Shown: piece after piece, positions 40,301 to 48,445 of the stretch | Layout of the letters: each line of letters opens with the position of its first letter | Numbering within the stretch: the first letter of the stretch is position 1 | Origin: Quinella sp. 1Q5 | Lineage (GTDB): Bacteria > Bacillota > Negativicutes > Selenomonadales > Selenomonadaceae | Assembly: GCA_014764605.1 (NCBI GenBank) | Contig: JACXWG010000003.1 | Coordinates: forward strand, 1 to 49,158 | Direction of reading: 5' to 3' | Length of the DNA: 49,158 bases | The notes under the pieces: generated by a model | Seen by the model: only the letters and a program-made list of their open reading frames with translations | Told to the model about the DNA's origin: nothing | The model's database searches: none | Translations under genes and position numbers: made by a program

Positions 40301-41177
40301 CACGAAAAAATTCTTGACGGCTACGAACGCGAAGATTCTTGCCGTGGACGATAACGACATGAACTTGAAGGTTATTAGCGGCTTGCTTAAGAGAAATCAT
40401 ATTGTACCAGACCTTGCCGAAAGCGGGCAGCAGGGTATTGAATTTGCTAAGAAAAATTTCTACCACATAATTTTTATGGATAACATGATGCCGGTAATGA
40501 GCGGCATTGAAACGTTGCAAATCATGCGCCGCGATAAAATTCTAAGCGATAAAACAAAAGTCGTCATGCTGACCGCCGGCGCGATTGCTGGTATGCGCGA
40601 AATTTATTTGCACGAGGGCTTTGACGACTACCTTAGCAAGCCGATTGACGTTTCCGAGCTTGAAGCGATTTTGGAACGACACTTGCCCGCCGAAATTGTA
40701 AGCTTCAAGTCTGAAGAAGAGAAAAAATTTTCCGAGCCGACCACACAGATTGAACAAACCCAAATCGAAGAGCTTGAAGAAGTTATCGGCGAAAACGAAT
40801 TCAGCAGACGTGAACGGAAATTTTTCGCCGAGACTTGCCCCGATATTGATTTGGATACCGCACTGAAATATTGTATGGATAGCAAAAGTTTCCTGATACA
40901 AATGCTTAAGACCTTCACCAATGCCAAAAGAGCTGAGAAGATTCAATCCGCCTTCGACGCCAAAGACGTAAAAAATTATCAAATACTAGTTCACGCCTTA
41001 AAGTCGACGTCACTTTCAATCGGCGCGAAAAAATTGAGCGAGCTGGCAAAAGCTTTGGAACTGGCAACCAAAGACAACAGGCTTGAGGAGGTTAAAGCCA
41101 ACCACGCGGGCTTGATGACGAGTTATAAAAACGTTCGAAAACAAATTATGGAGTATTTATCGGGGGCAGACAAATGA
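37383..41177 (+). CDS. Hybrid sensor histidine kinase with duplicated sensor halves
   Basis: A 1264-residue membrane kinase. TM helix (~18-37), periplasmic dCache-like sensor 1 (~40-295), TM (~297-318), a HisKA-like helix pair with SHELRDP (His332) but no ATPase domain. Then TM (~410-432), sensor 2 (~440-668), TM (~672-698), and a full kinase: SHEIRTPINAILGMNEM (His734), N box NAVKYTPEG, DTGIGI and GTGLGIAI. A receiver with Asp1033 (FMDNMMPVMSG) and Lys in LSKPID, and a C-terminal HPt with His1204 (LVHALKSTS), complete an ArcB/BarA-like phosphorelay. The gene overlaps its neighbours by ATGA at both ends. AAGGA precedes the start. Confidence 0.93.
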   Translation: MNIQNWQILKTGRRRDFVIIIAITLIFLFVIAMNVRLIFRITSTQAEDIGQMQLEVIRNDLQGVISTAENTISQVALESERLLKSGISQDELKEIFYKKVEEQKTLTDGVCFNVYITGKDWTIIPNFDMPPEYHATERLWYKGAEENPSKIYITEPYIDAMTGEMCFTMSKILPDNETVVAIDFNFSGVQKSILQMSTTSDRKALIVTKSGMIIGYTNMSLVGEKISSKLPDYEDILNRVMQSEGNESFTAQLDGNENTIFSSKTNNGWYMILSVDNWAFYKDSYIQIIFTTILSLLMMLAIIFFYLNAMRNGLQAENALQVKEKFLSRLSHELRDPLHRILDASSLETTKFNANPADKAAEVRESALKLSDMLDNLFSFSTIVSSDKNKLEAEKIFQNKELSKVSRYSRIGVVAVLVVAMILAFGICLTTTISWGDTKMNREVDIYDHQLSNWIENQRGTLMMFVNLLSEHPELMDDYPSAVKFLDDLAKHYPEISVCYLGNPYKEHNLIMNNGWQGPSDFKVETRPWYIAAESSVSGFAISAPYLDAQTGLYCVTMSKIVWGTKGDFVGIFGIDFYIDRLTHVLDASYTKDGYAFLVDRNGVIINHPNANYQLSKSRMTDIGGTEYSKVYSSPEVVTLKDYAGNYMASFAKKNRISDFTVVVANSWWNIYGNIIILGLLFIMLLCICVAIVHVLINRLLNWQASVNRQLKVASDTALAASQAKSQFLAQMSHEIRTPINAILGMNEMILRESYDKEILNYASNIQSAGRTLLTLINSILDFSKIEDGKMEIVPVRYETVTLIDDLVNMISEKAYKKGLQFKTEIDSTLPKSLYGDDVRLRQVVTNILTNAVKYTPEGSVTLSMSGREIDTNVFELQVKVRDTGIGIRAEDIGKLFQSFQRLDEERNRNIEGTGLGIAIVQKLLSMMDSKLEVASEYSHGSEFSFTLRQKVIDHTPIGNYGDYKRKHKDTLTTKKFLTATNAKILAVDDNDMNLKVISGLLKRNHIVPDLAESGQQGIEFAKKNFYHIIFMDNMMPVMSGIETLQIMRRDKILSDKTKVVMLTAGAIAGMREIYLHEGFDDYLSKPIDVSELEAILERHLPAEIVSFKSEEEKKFSEPTTQIEQTQIEELEEVIGENEFSRRERKFFAETCPDIDLDTALKYCMDSKSFLIQMLKTFTNAKRAEKIQSAFDAKDVKNYQILVHALKSTSLSIGAKKLSELAKALELATKDNRLEEVKANHAGLMTSYKNVRKQIMEYLSGADK

Positions 41178-42439
41178 GCAAAATTTTAGTAGTCGATGAT
41201 GAAGAGATGATGTTGATGATGGCGCGTCATATTCTCTCGTCGAAATATGAAGTAGTGACGGCGACCACGGGCGTAGAAGCAATAGAGATTTTCAAGGAAG
41301 AACAACCCGACATGGTTTTATCGGATTTAATGATGCCAGAAATAGACGGCTACGAACTGCATAGAATTTTGCAGGAACAAAGCGGCGTAACAATTCCAAT
41401 GATGTTTATGTCAGCGAACGAGGGCGACGAGAGCGAAACCAAAAGCTTTGAAGTCGGTGCGGCGGATTACATTCACAAACCCTTTAAGCCAGATGTTTTA
41501 CTTCGACGCGTTGGAAACATTTTAGATAACTTAGATAAGCTTCACAAATTGGAAGTTGCGGCGTCAATCGATACGCTTACTGGTCTGTTGAATAAGGCGA
41601 CGGCGCAAAAAGAAATTGCCGAGTGCCTCAAAACCTCATTGGGCGCGTTGTTGATGATAGACCTCGACAGTTTTAAGCTAGTCAACGACATTTACGGACA
41701 TGCAATGGGCGACAAAATCTTGATTCGCTTCGCTGAGCTGATTCGGAAAATCATTCGCGAAAACGATTTAGCTGGGCGCATGGGCGGAGATGAATTTATT
41801 GCTTTTTTGCAGGGCGTGAACAACGAAAAAATTCTGCACTACAAAGCAGTCTTTCTCAACGAACAAATTTTAATCGTCGCAAAAAAACTCATGGGCTCCA
41901 ATATGCAAATTCCTTTGGGTGTGAGCGTTGGGGCGGTGTTCGTCACCGATGAAGGTAAGGACTTCCTATCGCTGTATAAAAAGGCGGACGGTGCTCTTTA
42001 CGATGTTAAACAGCATGGCAAACACGGCTTAGCAATCTTCGGAGCGCGTGATCACTCGAAAAATTTATCGGTGGAAGGGCTTTCACAGTTACGAATGATT
42101 TTGGAAGAGCGCAATAAAAAATCAGGAGCCTACGTCGTCGACTTCGAGACCTTCAAAAAGATTTATCAGCTCATGGTACGCATGGTCGATAATTACAAAA
42201 AAGGCGTGATGATCATGCAGTTTACGATTCCTACAGACAACGAGAAAGAAGAATTTGCTGATGTTCTTGTAAGGTCGTTACGATGTAGCGATTGCGTTTC
42301 ACAGAGCGGCAGAAAATTTTTCGTACTGCTCATGGAGGCAACCGAGTCCGAATCCGATATTGTTCGTGATAGAATTTTTTCGCGGTGCCGAAAGTCTCTT
42401 GTCGATAAAATTTCCTTTGAACGGGAAAAGATTTCCTAA
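41174..42439 (+). CDS. REC-GGDEF response regulator (diguanylate cyclase)
   Basis: A 421-residue protein. An N-terminal receiver (LVVDDEEMM, phospho-acceptor Asp in VLSDLMMPEIDG, Lys in HKPFKP) is joined to a GGDEF domain (SIDTLTGLLNK, IDLDSFKLVNDIYGH, active site MGGDEF). A further ~115-residue C-terminal region is not recognised. It probably makes c-di-GMP on phosphorylation by the upstream hybrid kinase, whose gene overlaps it by four bases. Confidence 0.93.
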   Translation: MSKILVVDDEEMMLMMARHILSSKYEVVTATTGVEAIEIFKEEQPDMVLSDLMMPEIDGYELHRILQEQSGVTIPMMFMSANEGDESETKSFEVGAADYIHKPFKPDVLLRRVGNILDNLDKLHKLEVAASIDTLTGLLNKATAQKEIAECLKTSLGALLMIDLDSFKLVNDIYGHAMGDKILIRFAELIRKIIRENDLAGRMGGDEFIAFLQGVNNEKILHYKAVFLNEQILIVAKKLMGSNMQIPLGVSVGAVFVTDEGKDFLSLYKKADGALYDVKQHGKHGLAIFGARDHSKNLSVEGLSQLRMILEERNKKSGAYVVDFETFKKIYQLMVRMVDNYKKGVMIMQFTIPTDNEKEEFADVLVRSLRCSDCVSQSGRKFFVLLMEATESESDIVRDRIFSRCRKSLVDKISFEREKIS

Positions 42440-42454
42440 TGTGGTATACGTATC

Positions 42455-44057
42455 ATGAAGTTCCTAAGCAAACTAAAAAATTTTAATCTGTTGGCGGCTG
42501 TGGTCGTATTTTGGATGATAGTATTGCTCGTCATGTTGGTTTCCGATTTCAACAAAGAATTCGCTGAGCCACAAGAAAAAATCGGCTTTATCATCTTGGG
42601 CGATATTCACACGTCCACTTGGAACGAATCGCACTACAAAGGCATTAATCCTCAAATAGCTTTTGTTACAAACTCGGCGGAAGTTCACGCTAAAAATATG
42701 ACCGCTTACTTTGTCCGAAAGTATTAAGCGCGATATTTATCTGGAGCATTGGCGGGAATGCGGACAAAGTCAAACGTAATCGGCTGCGTGGCGGCTATGC
42801 CAAATACCGAAGTCCGACGCGGGATAAATGCTTTTACCTTGGGCGTGCAAAAGACAAATCCAAATGCAAAAGTTATTGTCATGTGGACGGATTCTTAGCA
42901 AGACGAAAAAATAGAGGCTCAACACGCCGAAAGGCTGATAAAGGAAGCTGGCGCGGATGTTTTGACTTATCATCAAGATGAAGAAGCAACTGCAAAGGTC
43001 GCTGAGAAATTTGACGTGGATTTCATTGCTCATAACGCAATTCTTCAGAGCAAGTTCGAACACTATCTAACATCAGTCGTTTGTCACTGGGATTTGTATT
43101 ACTTCGACAGGATTCAACGATATTTGAAAGGCGAAATCCATTCGGTGAAAACATTCACGGTAAATTTTTATCCAAATGGGATTTCTTGCGTCTCACTTTG
43201 ACTTATCGAGACAATGAGGTCGTTGATTATTGCGCGGGTAAAGGATTGCTGTTCGCGGTTCCGGTCATGCATGGCGGCAACGTTCAAGCCGTGATTTATC
43301 GGCTCTACAGTGAGAAACTTTTAACGGATTTATTCGGACTGGCGGAATACAATTCGGACGCCAAACTTTTGATTCAAGAACGCAACGGGCAAATTCTAGC
43401 CAACATGAGCCACGAGATACGCACGCCGCTTAATGCAATCGTCGGAATGAATGAAATGATTTTGCGCGAAAGTCAAAGTCCCGATATCATTAACTACGCG
43501 CAAAACGCCTCTGCCGCCAGTGAAACTTTGTTGTCGCTGATAAATGATATTCTCGACTTCAGTAAGATTGAGTCGGGCAAATTGGCATTGGTTGAAGATA
43601 ATTATAACCTTCGTGACATTATAAAAAGTCTTGTTACGATGATGAAACCGCGTGCCGAGAAAAAAATCTATCGTTCGATGTGAAAGTAAATCCTGCGATT
43701 GAAAATCTTTTATTCGGCGATTCAGTTCGTATTCGACAAATTGCGTTGAATATTTTAAGCAATTCTGTTAAGTATACTAGAGTCGGCGGCGTGGAATTTA
43801 TCGTTGACAGCCAAACAATTTCCATAGACAAAATAAATTTAAGGTTCACGGTCAAGGATACGGACATTGGCATTCATGAGGAGAATATCTCAAGCCTTTT
43901 CGAGGATTTTGAACGCTTCGACGCGCAGAAGAATAAGGATATTGAGGGCACGGACTTAGGCTTGGCGATAACTTACAAGCTCATTACTATGATGAGCGGC
44001 AACATTGACGTTCAAAGCGTTTACGGTGAAGGCTCAACTTTTATCACGCCGCTATAA
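42455..44057 (+). pseudogene. Decayed sensor histidine kinase with BMP/PnrA-like sensor domain
   Basis: The pieces lie in order but in different frames. First comes a TM segment and the start of a binding-protein domain (IGFIILGDIHTSTWNE), ending in a stop. Then, from about 42740, VAAMPNTEVRRGINAFTLGV and a stop; then QHAERLIKEAGADVLTYHQD and LTSVVCHWDLYYFDR, the rest of a basic-membrane-protein fold. After another shift come SHEIRTPLNAIVGMNEM and DILDFSKIESGK, a stop, then an ATPase domain. In the ATPase, DTGIGI is DTDIGI and GTGLGL is GTDLGL. The membrane helix before the His box is also lost. At least three frame breaks make it non-functional. Confidence 0.85.
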
Positions 44058-44138
44058 TGAAACTGTACGACGCACTTGCCCAAGAAGCTAAACACCTTGC
44101 CGAAACGCTTTGATAAAAATTTTTTAGGAGGATTCGTT

Positions 44139-44996
44139 ATGAGCAAGAAAAAAATTTTGGTAATCGACGATGATGAAATGAATTTGCAAATCGCCAAGAT
44201 GATTTTGGAAAGGAAATTGCCTTGCGAAGTGCTTTGCGCCGATAATGGCATTGACGGGTTGGAAATTCTACGCAATCAGCGCGTAAATTTGGTCTTGCTT
44301 GATATTATGATGCCAGATTTCGATGGAATAGAAACGTTGCAAGAAATTCGCGACGATGAGACGATTAAAAATGTGCCCGTGATGATGCTTACTGCTTCTG
44401 GCGATATAGAAAACATTCAAAAGGTCGGCGAGTTGAACGTAAAGGATTACATCAAGAAACCGTTCATGCCGGCGGATTTAATTAAGCGCGTTGAAAAAAA
44501 ATTAGCTGAAACACCTTCGGAATCGATTTTATTGCTCGGCGACGACGAGAATATTTTGCAGGGCATGAGGAAACTTATTGAAGAAAACTTCCAGCATGAG
44601 GTTTTAATCGCAACTTCAATCTTGGCGGCGGAAAAACTTTTGCACGAGCAAGAAATAACTTTGGTAATAGCTTTGGCTGACATGAAATTTGTGGAGGGCT
44701 TTAAGTTTTTAAAGCTCATGGCGTCTGAAAAATATAACGCAATACCTTTCGCGCTGACAAATTCCGATAAGCTCCTTGAAATCATCGAGAAGGTAAATTC
44801 TCCGCAAACGAATAATCCGTTGCCTGAAAGCGAGAAAGAATCTATCGACGACAAGACACCTGCCAAAGAGGACAATATCAAAGAGCCGACAATCTTAGAA
44901 GAAATTCCTACAAAGGTCGTCACACACCCTGAAAAGAAGAAACTTGCTAACGTCGTGACTAATCTTATTGGATACGAATTAGATAGATACATCTGA
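44139..44996 (+). CDS. Two-REC response regulator without an output domain
   Basis: A 285-residue protein. The first receiver is complete (LVIDDDEMN, acceptor Asp in LLDIMMPDFDG, Thr in MLTASGD, Lys in YIKKPF). The second (~125-230) keeps the fold (LLLGDDENILQGMRKLIEE) but lacks the acceptor aspartate (ALADMKFVEG). A charged, disordered tail follows. ATG 44139 has AGGAGG seven bases upstream. It lies behind the decayed kinase and may serve the hybrid kinase at 37383 instead. Confidence 0.9.
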   Translation: MSKKKILVIDDDEMNLQIAKMILERKLPCEVLCADNGIDGLEILRNQRVNLVLLDIMMPDFDGIETLQEIRDDETIKNVPVMMLTASGDIENIQKVGELNVKDYIKKPFMPADLIKRVEKKLAETPSESILLLGDDENILQGMRKLIEENFQHEVLIATSILAAEKLLHEQEITLVIALADMKFVEGFKFLKLMASEKYNAIPFALTNSDKLLEIIEKVNSPQTNNPLPESEKESIDDKTPAKEDNIKEPTILEEIPTKVVTHPEKKKLANVVTNLIGYELDRYI

Positions 44997-45124
44997 GGGA
45001 ATGCTTTCGGACTAGGACAAGGAAAATAATTTTGTCGGCGGCGCGAACACGTGAAAGTAAGGCAGGATAATTCCACTGTTGACAGAAATAATCAGCGCAA
45101 AGATTAAAGTTTGGAGGCGCGGCG

Positions 45125-45793
45125 ATGAATTATCGACGGATTTTAGCGATAGGAGACATTCACGGGCGGTTTGATAGGTTGTCGTCGGTGTTCAACAAAA
45201 TTAATTTCAGCTCGAAAGATTTCCTGATTCTGCTCGGCGACTACGTAGACCGCGGCAACGAAAATCTTCACTGCCTGCAATGGGCGATGAGGATAAGCAA
45301 GTTGCCTAACGTCGTGGCACTTCGCGGCAATCATGAACAGATGATGCTTTACTACTACTTGCTCGGCGGCACGCAGGCGGCGATATGGCTACCCAACGGC
45401 GGCGATAGGACTAAGGCGGAGCTAGACAAGTGGTGCAACGAGGAGGAACTCAATCGCGCGCTGAGGTTCATAAACGACCGCCCGCTTTATCACAAGATGA
45501 CAATCGGCGGCGAGGATTATATCTTCGTGCACGCGGGCTTGAAGCCGAATAAGCCGCTTGAGGAGCAGGACGAGGAGTCGTTGCTTTGGATTCGCGAGGA
45601 GTTTTACAACGGCTATCGCGGCTCGGCGAATATCATCTGCGGACACACGCCCACGCCCTTTATCGAACGCAACCGCTATTATCCGATTCGGCTTTGGAAT
45701 AAAATCACGCTCTTGGATACGGGCTCGTTCATGCGGGACGGGAAGATTTCTTGCATGGACATCTTGAGCGGAACGATTTGGCAAAGCGATTGA
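45125..45793 (+). CDS. PPP-type metallophosphoesterase
   Basis: A 222-residue calcineurin-like phosphoesterase with all PPP motifs: GDIHGRFD, GDYVDRGNE, LRGNHEQM and VHAG, plus ICGHTPTP. This group includes bacterial Ser/Thr phosphatases and symmetrical Ap4A hydrolases. The FtsZ-like gene follows by 15 bases, so they are co-expressed; dephosphorylating a division or cytoskeletal partner would be an attractive guess. TTTGGAGGCG is the ribosome binding site. The 128 bases before it hold a TTGACA (45081) but no clear -10 box. Confidence 0.93.
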   Translation: MNYRRILAIGDIHGRFDRLSSVFNKINFSSKDFLILLGDYVDRGNENLHCLQWAMRISKLPNVVALRGNHEQMMLYYYLLGGTQAAIWLPNGGDRTKAELDKWCNEEELNRALRFINDRPLYHKMTIGGEDYIFVHAGLKPNKPLEEQDEESLLWIREEFYNGYRGSANIICGHTPTPFIERNRYYPIRLWNKITLLDTGSFMRDGKISCMDILSGTIWQSD

Positions 45794-45808
45794 CGGGGAG
45801 AAAGTTTC

Positions 45809-46639
45809 ATGAACACTAAGATAAAAGTCGTCGGCATAGGCGAAGGCGGCGCGAAGACGATTAACAAACTGATTCAAGCGGGCGTCGGCAAAGATAAATC
45901 CGTTGAGTTCATTGCGATTGGCAACGACGAAAACATTATGCTAACGAGTCCGGCGCGGAAAAATATTTTTCTCAACCGCGACTTGACGATTATTTATAAA
46001 AGCATCTTCGACGCCCTGGGCGGTGCCAAAGTGATTATCATCGTGGCGGGGCTGGCGGGCAATGCGGCAAGGTCGGCGATTCCAATCATCACGTCTTACG
46101 CCAAAACCTACGACACCGTGACCGTTGCTTTTGTCTGCAAGCCGTCAATCTTTGAGAACTCTTTACGCAAGACCAACGCCGCTTACACGATAAACAATCT
46201 GCTCGGCAAGGTCGATACGCTCTTTGCCGTGCCCGCCGAAAAGTTCTTTGTCTTCCGAATCAATCAGCCGCAAGTTTCCCTGCAAGAACTCTTCGACGCG
46301 GCTGACGATGTTTTTTGTCAGGGCGTGAAGATTCTTCTGGAGCTTAAGGATATAAAGTTCGGCAATGCGGCTTTTGGCTACGGCGAGGCGGACACTGCCC
46401 TTGACGCCGTTAAAGTCGCCGCGAAGTTCCCGACGCTTGAAGAAGACGAACTTAAAACCGCGCATAAAGTTTTCGTTCGGCTGACGAGTGGCAATCCTCT
46501 ATCTAAAAGCGCAATCGAAGAGGCAAACAAATTCATCAAGGCGCAACTGCCAACCGATGCCGAATTCATTTCACGAGCCGAAGTCGTCCCTTTGCTAGCC
46601 GAAAAAGTCTTTGCGTCTATCATTTGCACACGGAAATAA
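45809..46639 (+). CDS. Degenerate FtsZ paralogue lacking the tubulin signature and T7 loop
   Basis: A 276-residue protein that aligns with FtsZ from end to end of the GTPase domain: IKVVGIGEGGAKTINKLI (FtsZ has GVGGGGNNA), VEFIAIGNDE, then GAKVIIIVAGLAGNAARSA where FtsZ has the GTP loop GGGTGTGAAP. VDTLFAVPAEK and DDVFCQGVKILLELK also match. After that about 25 residues, including the catalytic T7 loop (NLDFAD), are missing before FGYGEADTALDAV. The C-terminal FtsA-binding tail is also absent. So GTP binding is doubtful and canonical GTP hydrolysis very unlikely. GGGGAG precedes the ATG. Confidence 0.82.
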   Translation: MNTKIKVVGIGEGGAKTINKLIQAGVGKDKSVEFIAIGNDENIMLTSPARKNIFLNRDLTIIYKSIFDALGGAKVIIIVAGLAGNAARSAIPIITSYAKTYDTVTVAFVCKPSIFENSLRKTNAAYTINNLLGKVDTLFAVPAEKFFVFRINQPQVSLQELFDAADDVFCQGVKILLELKDIKFGNAAFGYGEADTALDAVKVAAKFPTLEEDELKTAHKVFVRLTSGNPLSKSAIEEANKFIKAQLPTDAEFISRAEVVPLLAEKVFASIICTRK

Positions 46640-46675
46640 AAAAATCCCCGCTCACGTGAACGGGGAAATTTTTTT
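46640..46675. terminator. Bidirectional terminator after the FtsZ-like gene
   Basis: TCCCCG plus TCAC pair with GTGA plus CGGGGA, with A and T runs on both sides; it also ends transcripts coming from the small ORFs on the minus strand. Confidence 0.9.
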
Positions 46676-46686
46676 AGGGAGGGATT

Positions 46687-46845
46687 ATGTTAAAAGTTCT
46701 TTCTTACGGCTTCAAGTCGCCGCGTAAATGGGGGGGAGGTCGTCGGTCATTCAAATCATTTTATCGAATGCGTAGACCAGTGCCAGACCGACTGCCAGCG
46801 AGCAAGCAAAAATTCCTGTGCTCACCGTCAAGACACTGTCGCTGA
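46687..46845 (+). CDS. Possible 52-residue basic ORF opposite a small membrane gene
   Basis: The ATG has a near-perfect GGGAGGG site, and the product starts VLSYGFKSPRKWGGGRRSF, strongly basic. No promoter is visible after the terminator at 46675, and its second half is simply antisense to the micro-protein gene at 46751. Reported as uncertain. Confidence 0.2.
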   Translation: MLKVLSYGFKSPRKWGGGRRSFKSFYRMRRPVPDRLPASKQKFLCSPSRHCR

Positions 46846-46858
46846 AAATTTTCTTCAT
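46751..46858 (-). CDS. Small single-pass membrane protein, 35 residues (paralogue 1)
   Basis: An ATG at 46858, with AAAGGAGGC upstream, encodes MKKIFSDS, then a helix STGIFACSLAVGLALVYAF and a DKMI tail. It is a clear paralogue of the ORF 37 bases upstream (shared MKKxF, STGxF, SLxVGL, Y, K). One promoter (47063-47091) and the terminator at 46640-46675 enclose both. Family and role are unknown: type I toxins, pump subunits or signalling peptides are all possible; no antisense RNA promoter was found. Confidence 0.6.
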   Translation of the reverse strand: MKKIFSDSVLTVSTGIFACSLAVGLALVYAFDKMI

Positions 46859-46895
46859 TGTCAATGCCTCCTTTGCTCAAGGTTTCGAGGAGCTA

Positions 46896-47009
46896 TCAAA
46901 AGATTTTTTCGAGACCGTAAAGGACTACCAGCCCGACGACCAGTGATGCACTGAACAACCCGGTGCTGAATGCCAAAATCGCTGCGTTCTCTTTGAAAAG
47001 TTTCTTCAT
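46896..47009 (-). CDS. Small single-pass membrane protein, 37 residues (paralogue 2)
   Basis: An ATG at 47009, with ACAGGAGGC upstream, encodes MKKLFKEN followed by ILAFSTGLFSASLVVGLVVL and YGLEKIF. It is the first gene of the pair. The leader contains TTCCCAAGGGAA, which can fold back on itself. Confidence 0.6.
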   Translation of the reverse strand: MKKLFKENAAILAFSTGLFSASLVVGLVVLYGLEKIF

Positions 47010-47062
47010 GATGATTGCCTCCTGTCTTAGGTTGTTGTCCCATTCCCTTGGGAACAGCGCGA

Positions 47063-47091
47063 ATTATAGCACAGCGAATTTTTTTTGGCAA
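47063..47091 (-). promoter_or_regulatory. Promoter of the paired micro-protein genes
   Basis: TTGCCA (47091-47086), a 17-base spacer ending TGC (extended -10) and TATAAT (47068-47063) on the minus strand, about 50 bases after the rsmB stop. Confidence 0.75.
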
Positions 47092-47140
47092 TGCGCAATC
47101 GTTATTGATTCATGTCGCGTTCGTTATTGTTTGCTTGCCT

Positions 47141-48445
47141 TTATCCTTTAGTCAGTTTGGCAGAAAAGAATCCGTCGGTGTTCGTGACGTGCGGCAGGAG
47201 CGTTTGCATTTCTGCAAGCTTAAAATCTTCGTGAGTCGACAGAAACTTTTCTACGACATCCTGATTTTCGCGCCGCGTGATTGTGCACGTGCTGTAAAGC
47301 AAAGTTCCGCCGCGCTTAAGAGTCTTCGCCGCACTCGATAGAATCTCCCCTTGCAACGTCGGCAAGTCCTTAAGCTCGTCCAAAGTCTTCCGCCAACGCA
47401 AATCCGCTTTACGCCTTAGCACGCCTAAGCCCGAACACGGCGCATCGACTAAGACCTTATCGGCTTGCCCAGAGAATTTATCGCCAAGCTTGCAGGCGTC
47501 AATCAACAGCGGTTCGATAATCTTAATGCCGAGGCGGGCGGCGTTCTGTTTGATGTGCTCAAGTTTCGTTTCGTAAATGTCCGCCGCGATAATTCTTCCG
47601 CAATTATTCATAAGCTCGGCAAGATGTGTAGACTTTCCACCCGGTGCCGCGCAACAGTCAATGACAAATTCGCCCGCCGCAGGATTAAGGAGCCGCGCCG
47701 CAGTCATGGAGCTTTCGTCCTGCACCTGACAGAGACCTGCGCGGAGCGGCTGAAACTTATCCAAAGCCCCATGACCTTTGCAGATGATTCCTTCGGGCGC
47801 GAGCGTCGAAGGCTCGGCTTGCATTCCGAATTTTATCAGTGCGTCTAAGATTTCTTCGCGAGTCGTCCTTAGGCAATTCACACGTAAGCAAAGTGGCGGG
47901 TCGCTGTTGTCGAAAGCAAGCAGTTGTTTAGTCGCCTCAAGTCCGAATTCCTCAACGAACAATTCCACAAGCCACAGCGGGTGAAACATCCGCAACGCCA
48001 GCGATTGTAAGTCGTCGCCCGTCGGGAAATCTGACTTATGCGGCTCCCTAACCGCCGAACGCATGACGCCGTTGACGAACTTTGACGCGCCTAGCCCGCA
48101 GAATTTTTTTGCCAGCTCCACCGATTCATTAACCGCCGCCGAGTTCGGAACCCTATCTAGGAAGAAGACTTGATACATGCCCACGCGCAGGACGGCTAAA
48201 ATTTTCTCGTCGACCTTGGCGAGCGGACGTTTGAGGTATTTGGAGATTTTCCAATCGAGGGACGCGCCCGCCTTGACTGTGCCGTAAACCAACTCCGTGC
48301 AAAACTTTCTGTCTAAGTCGCTGAACTTCTCTTGCCGCAACGTCTGCGCCAGTGCCACGTTAGCCCACGCGCCCTTAGTCGCCACGTCGAAGATAATCTT
48401 CGTCGCCGCCAATCTTACCTTGTCCAATGCTTGCCTCCTAATCAT
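47141..48445 (-). CDS. rsmB: 16S rRNA (cytosine-967-C5)-methyltransferase
   Basis: A 434-residue RsmB. The N-terminal NusB-like RNA-binding domain (IIFDVATKGAWANVALAQTL, NSAAVNESVELAKKF) is followed by the Rossmann methyltransferase with CCAAPGGKSTHLAELM, the first catalytic Cys in DAPCSGLGVLRRK and the second in YSTCTITRREN. The ATG at 48445 overlaps the azlD stop (ATGA) with GGAG upstream; a TTG at 48427 with AGGAGG is an alternative start. The azlC-azlD-rsmB order implies co-transcription. Confidence 0.95.
   Translation of the reverse strand: MIRRQALDKVRLAATKIIFDVATKGAWANVALAQTLRQEKFSDLDRKFCTELVYGTVKAGASLDWKISKYLKRPLAKVDEKILAVLRVGMYQVFFLDRVPNSAAVNESVELAKKFCGLGASKFVNGVMRSAVREPHKSDFPTGDDLQSLALRMFHPLWLVELFVEEFGLEATKQLLAFDNSDPPLCLRVNCLRTTREEILDALIKFGMQAEPSTLAPEGIICKGHGALDKFQPLRAGLCQVQDESSMTAARLLNPAAGEFVIDCCAAPGGKSTHLAELMNNCGRIIAADIYETKLEHIKQNAARLGIKIIEPLLIDACKLGDKFSGQADKVLVDAPCSGLGVLRRKADLRWRKTLDELKDLPTLQGEILSSAAKTLKRGGTLLYSTCTITRRENQDVVEKFLSTHEDFKLAEMQTLLPHVTNTDGFFSAKLTKG

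Noticed and set aside
46640-47060. Type I antitoxin RNA for the paired micro-proteins
   Set aside because: No convincing plus-strand promoter or copy of their start regions was found, unlike the modules at 15.5-16.2 kb.
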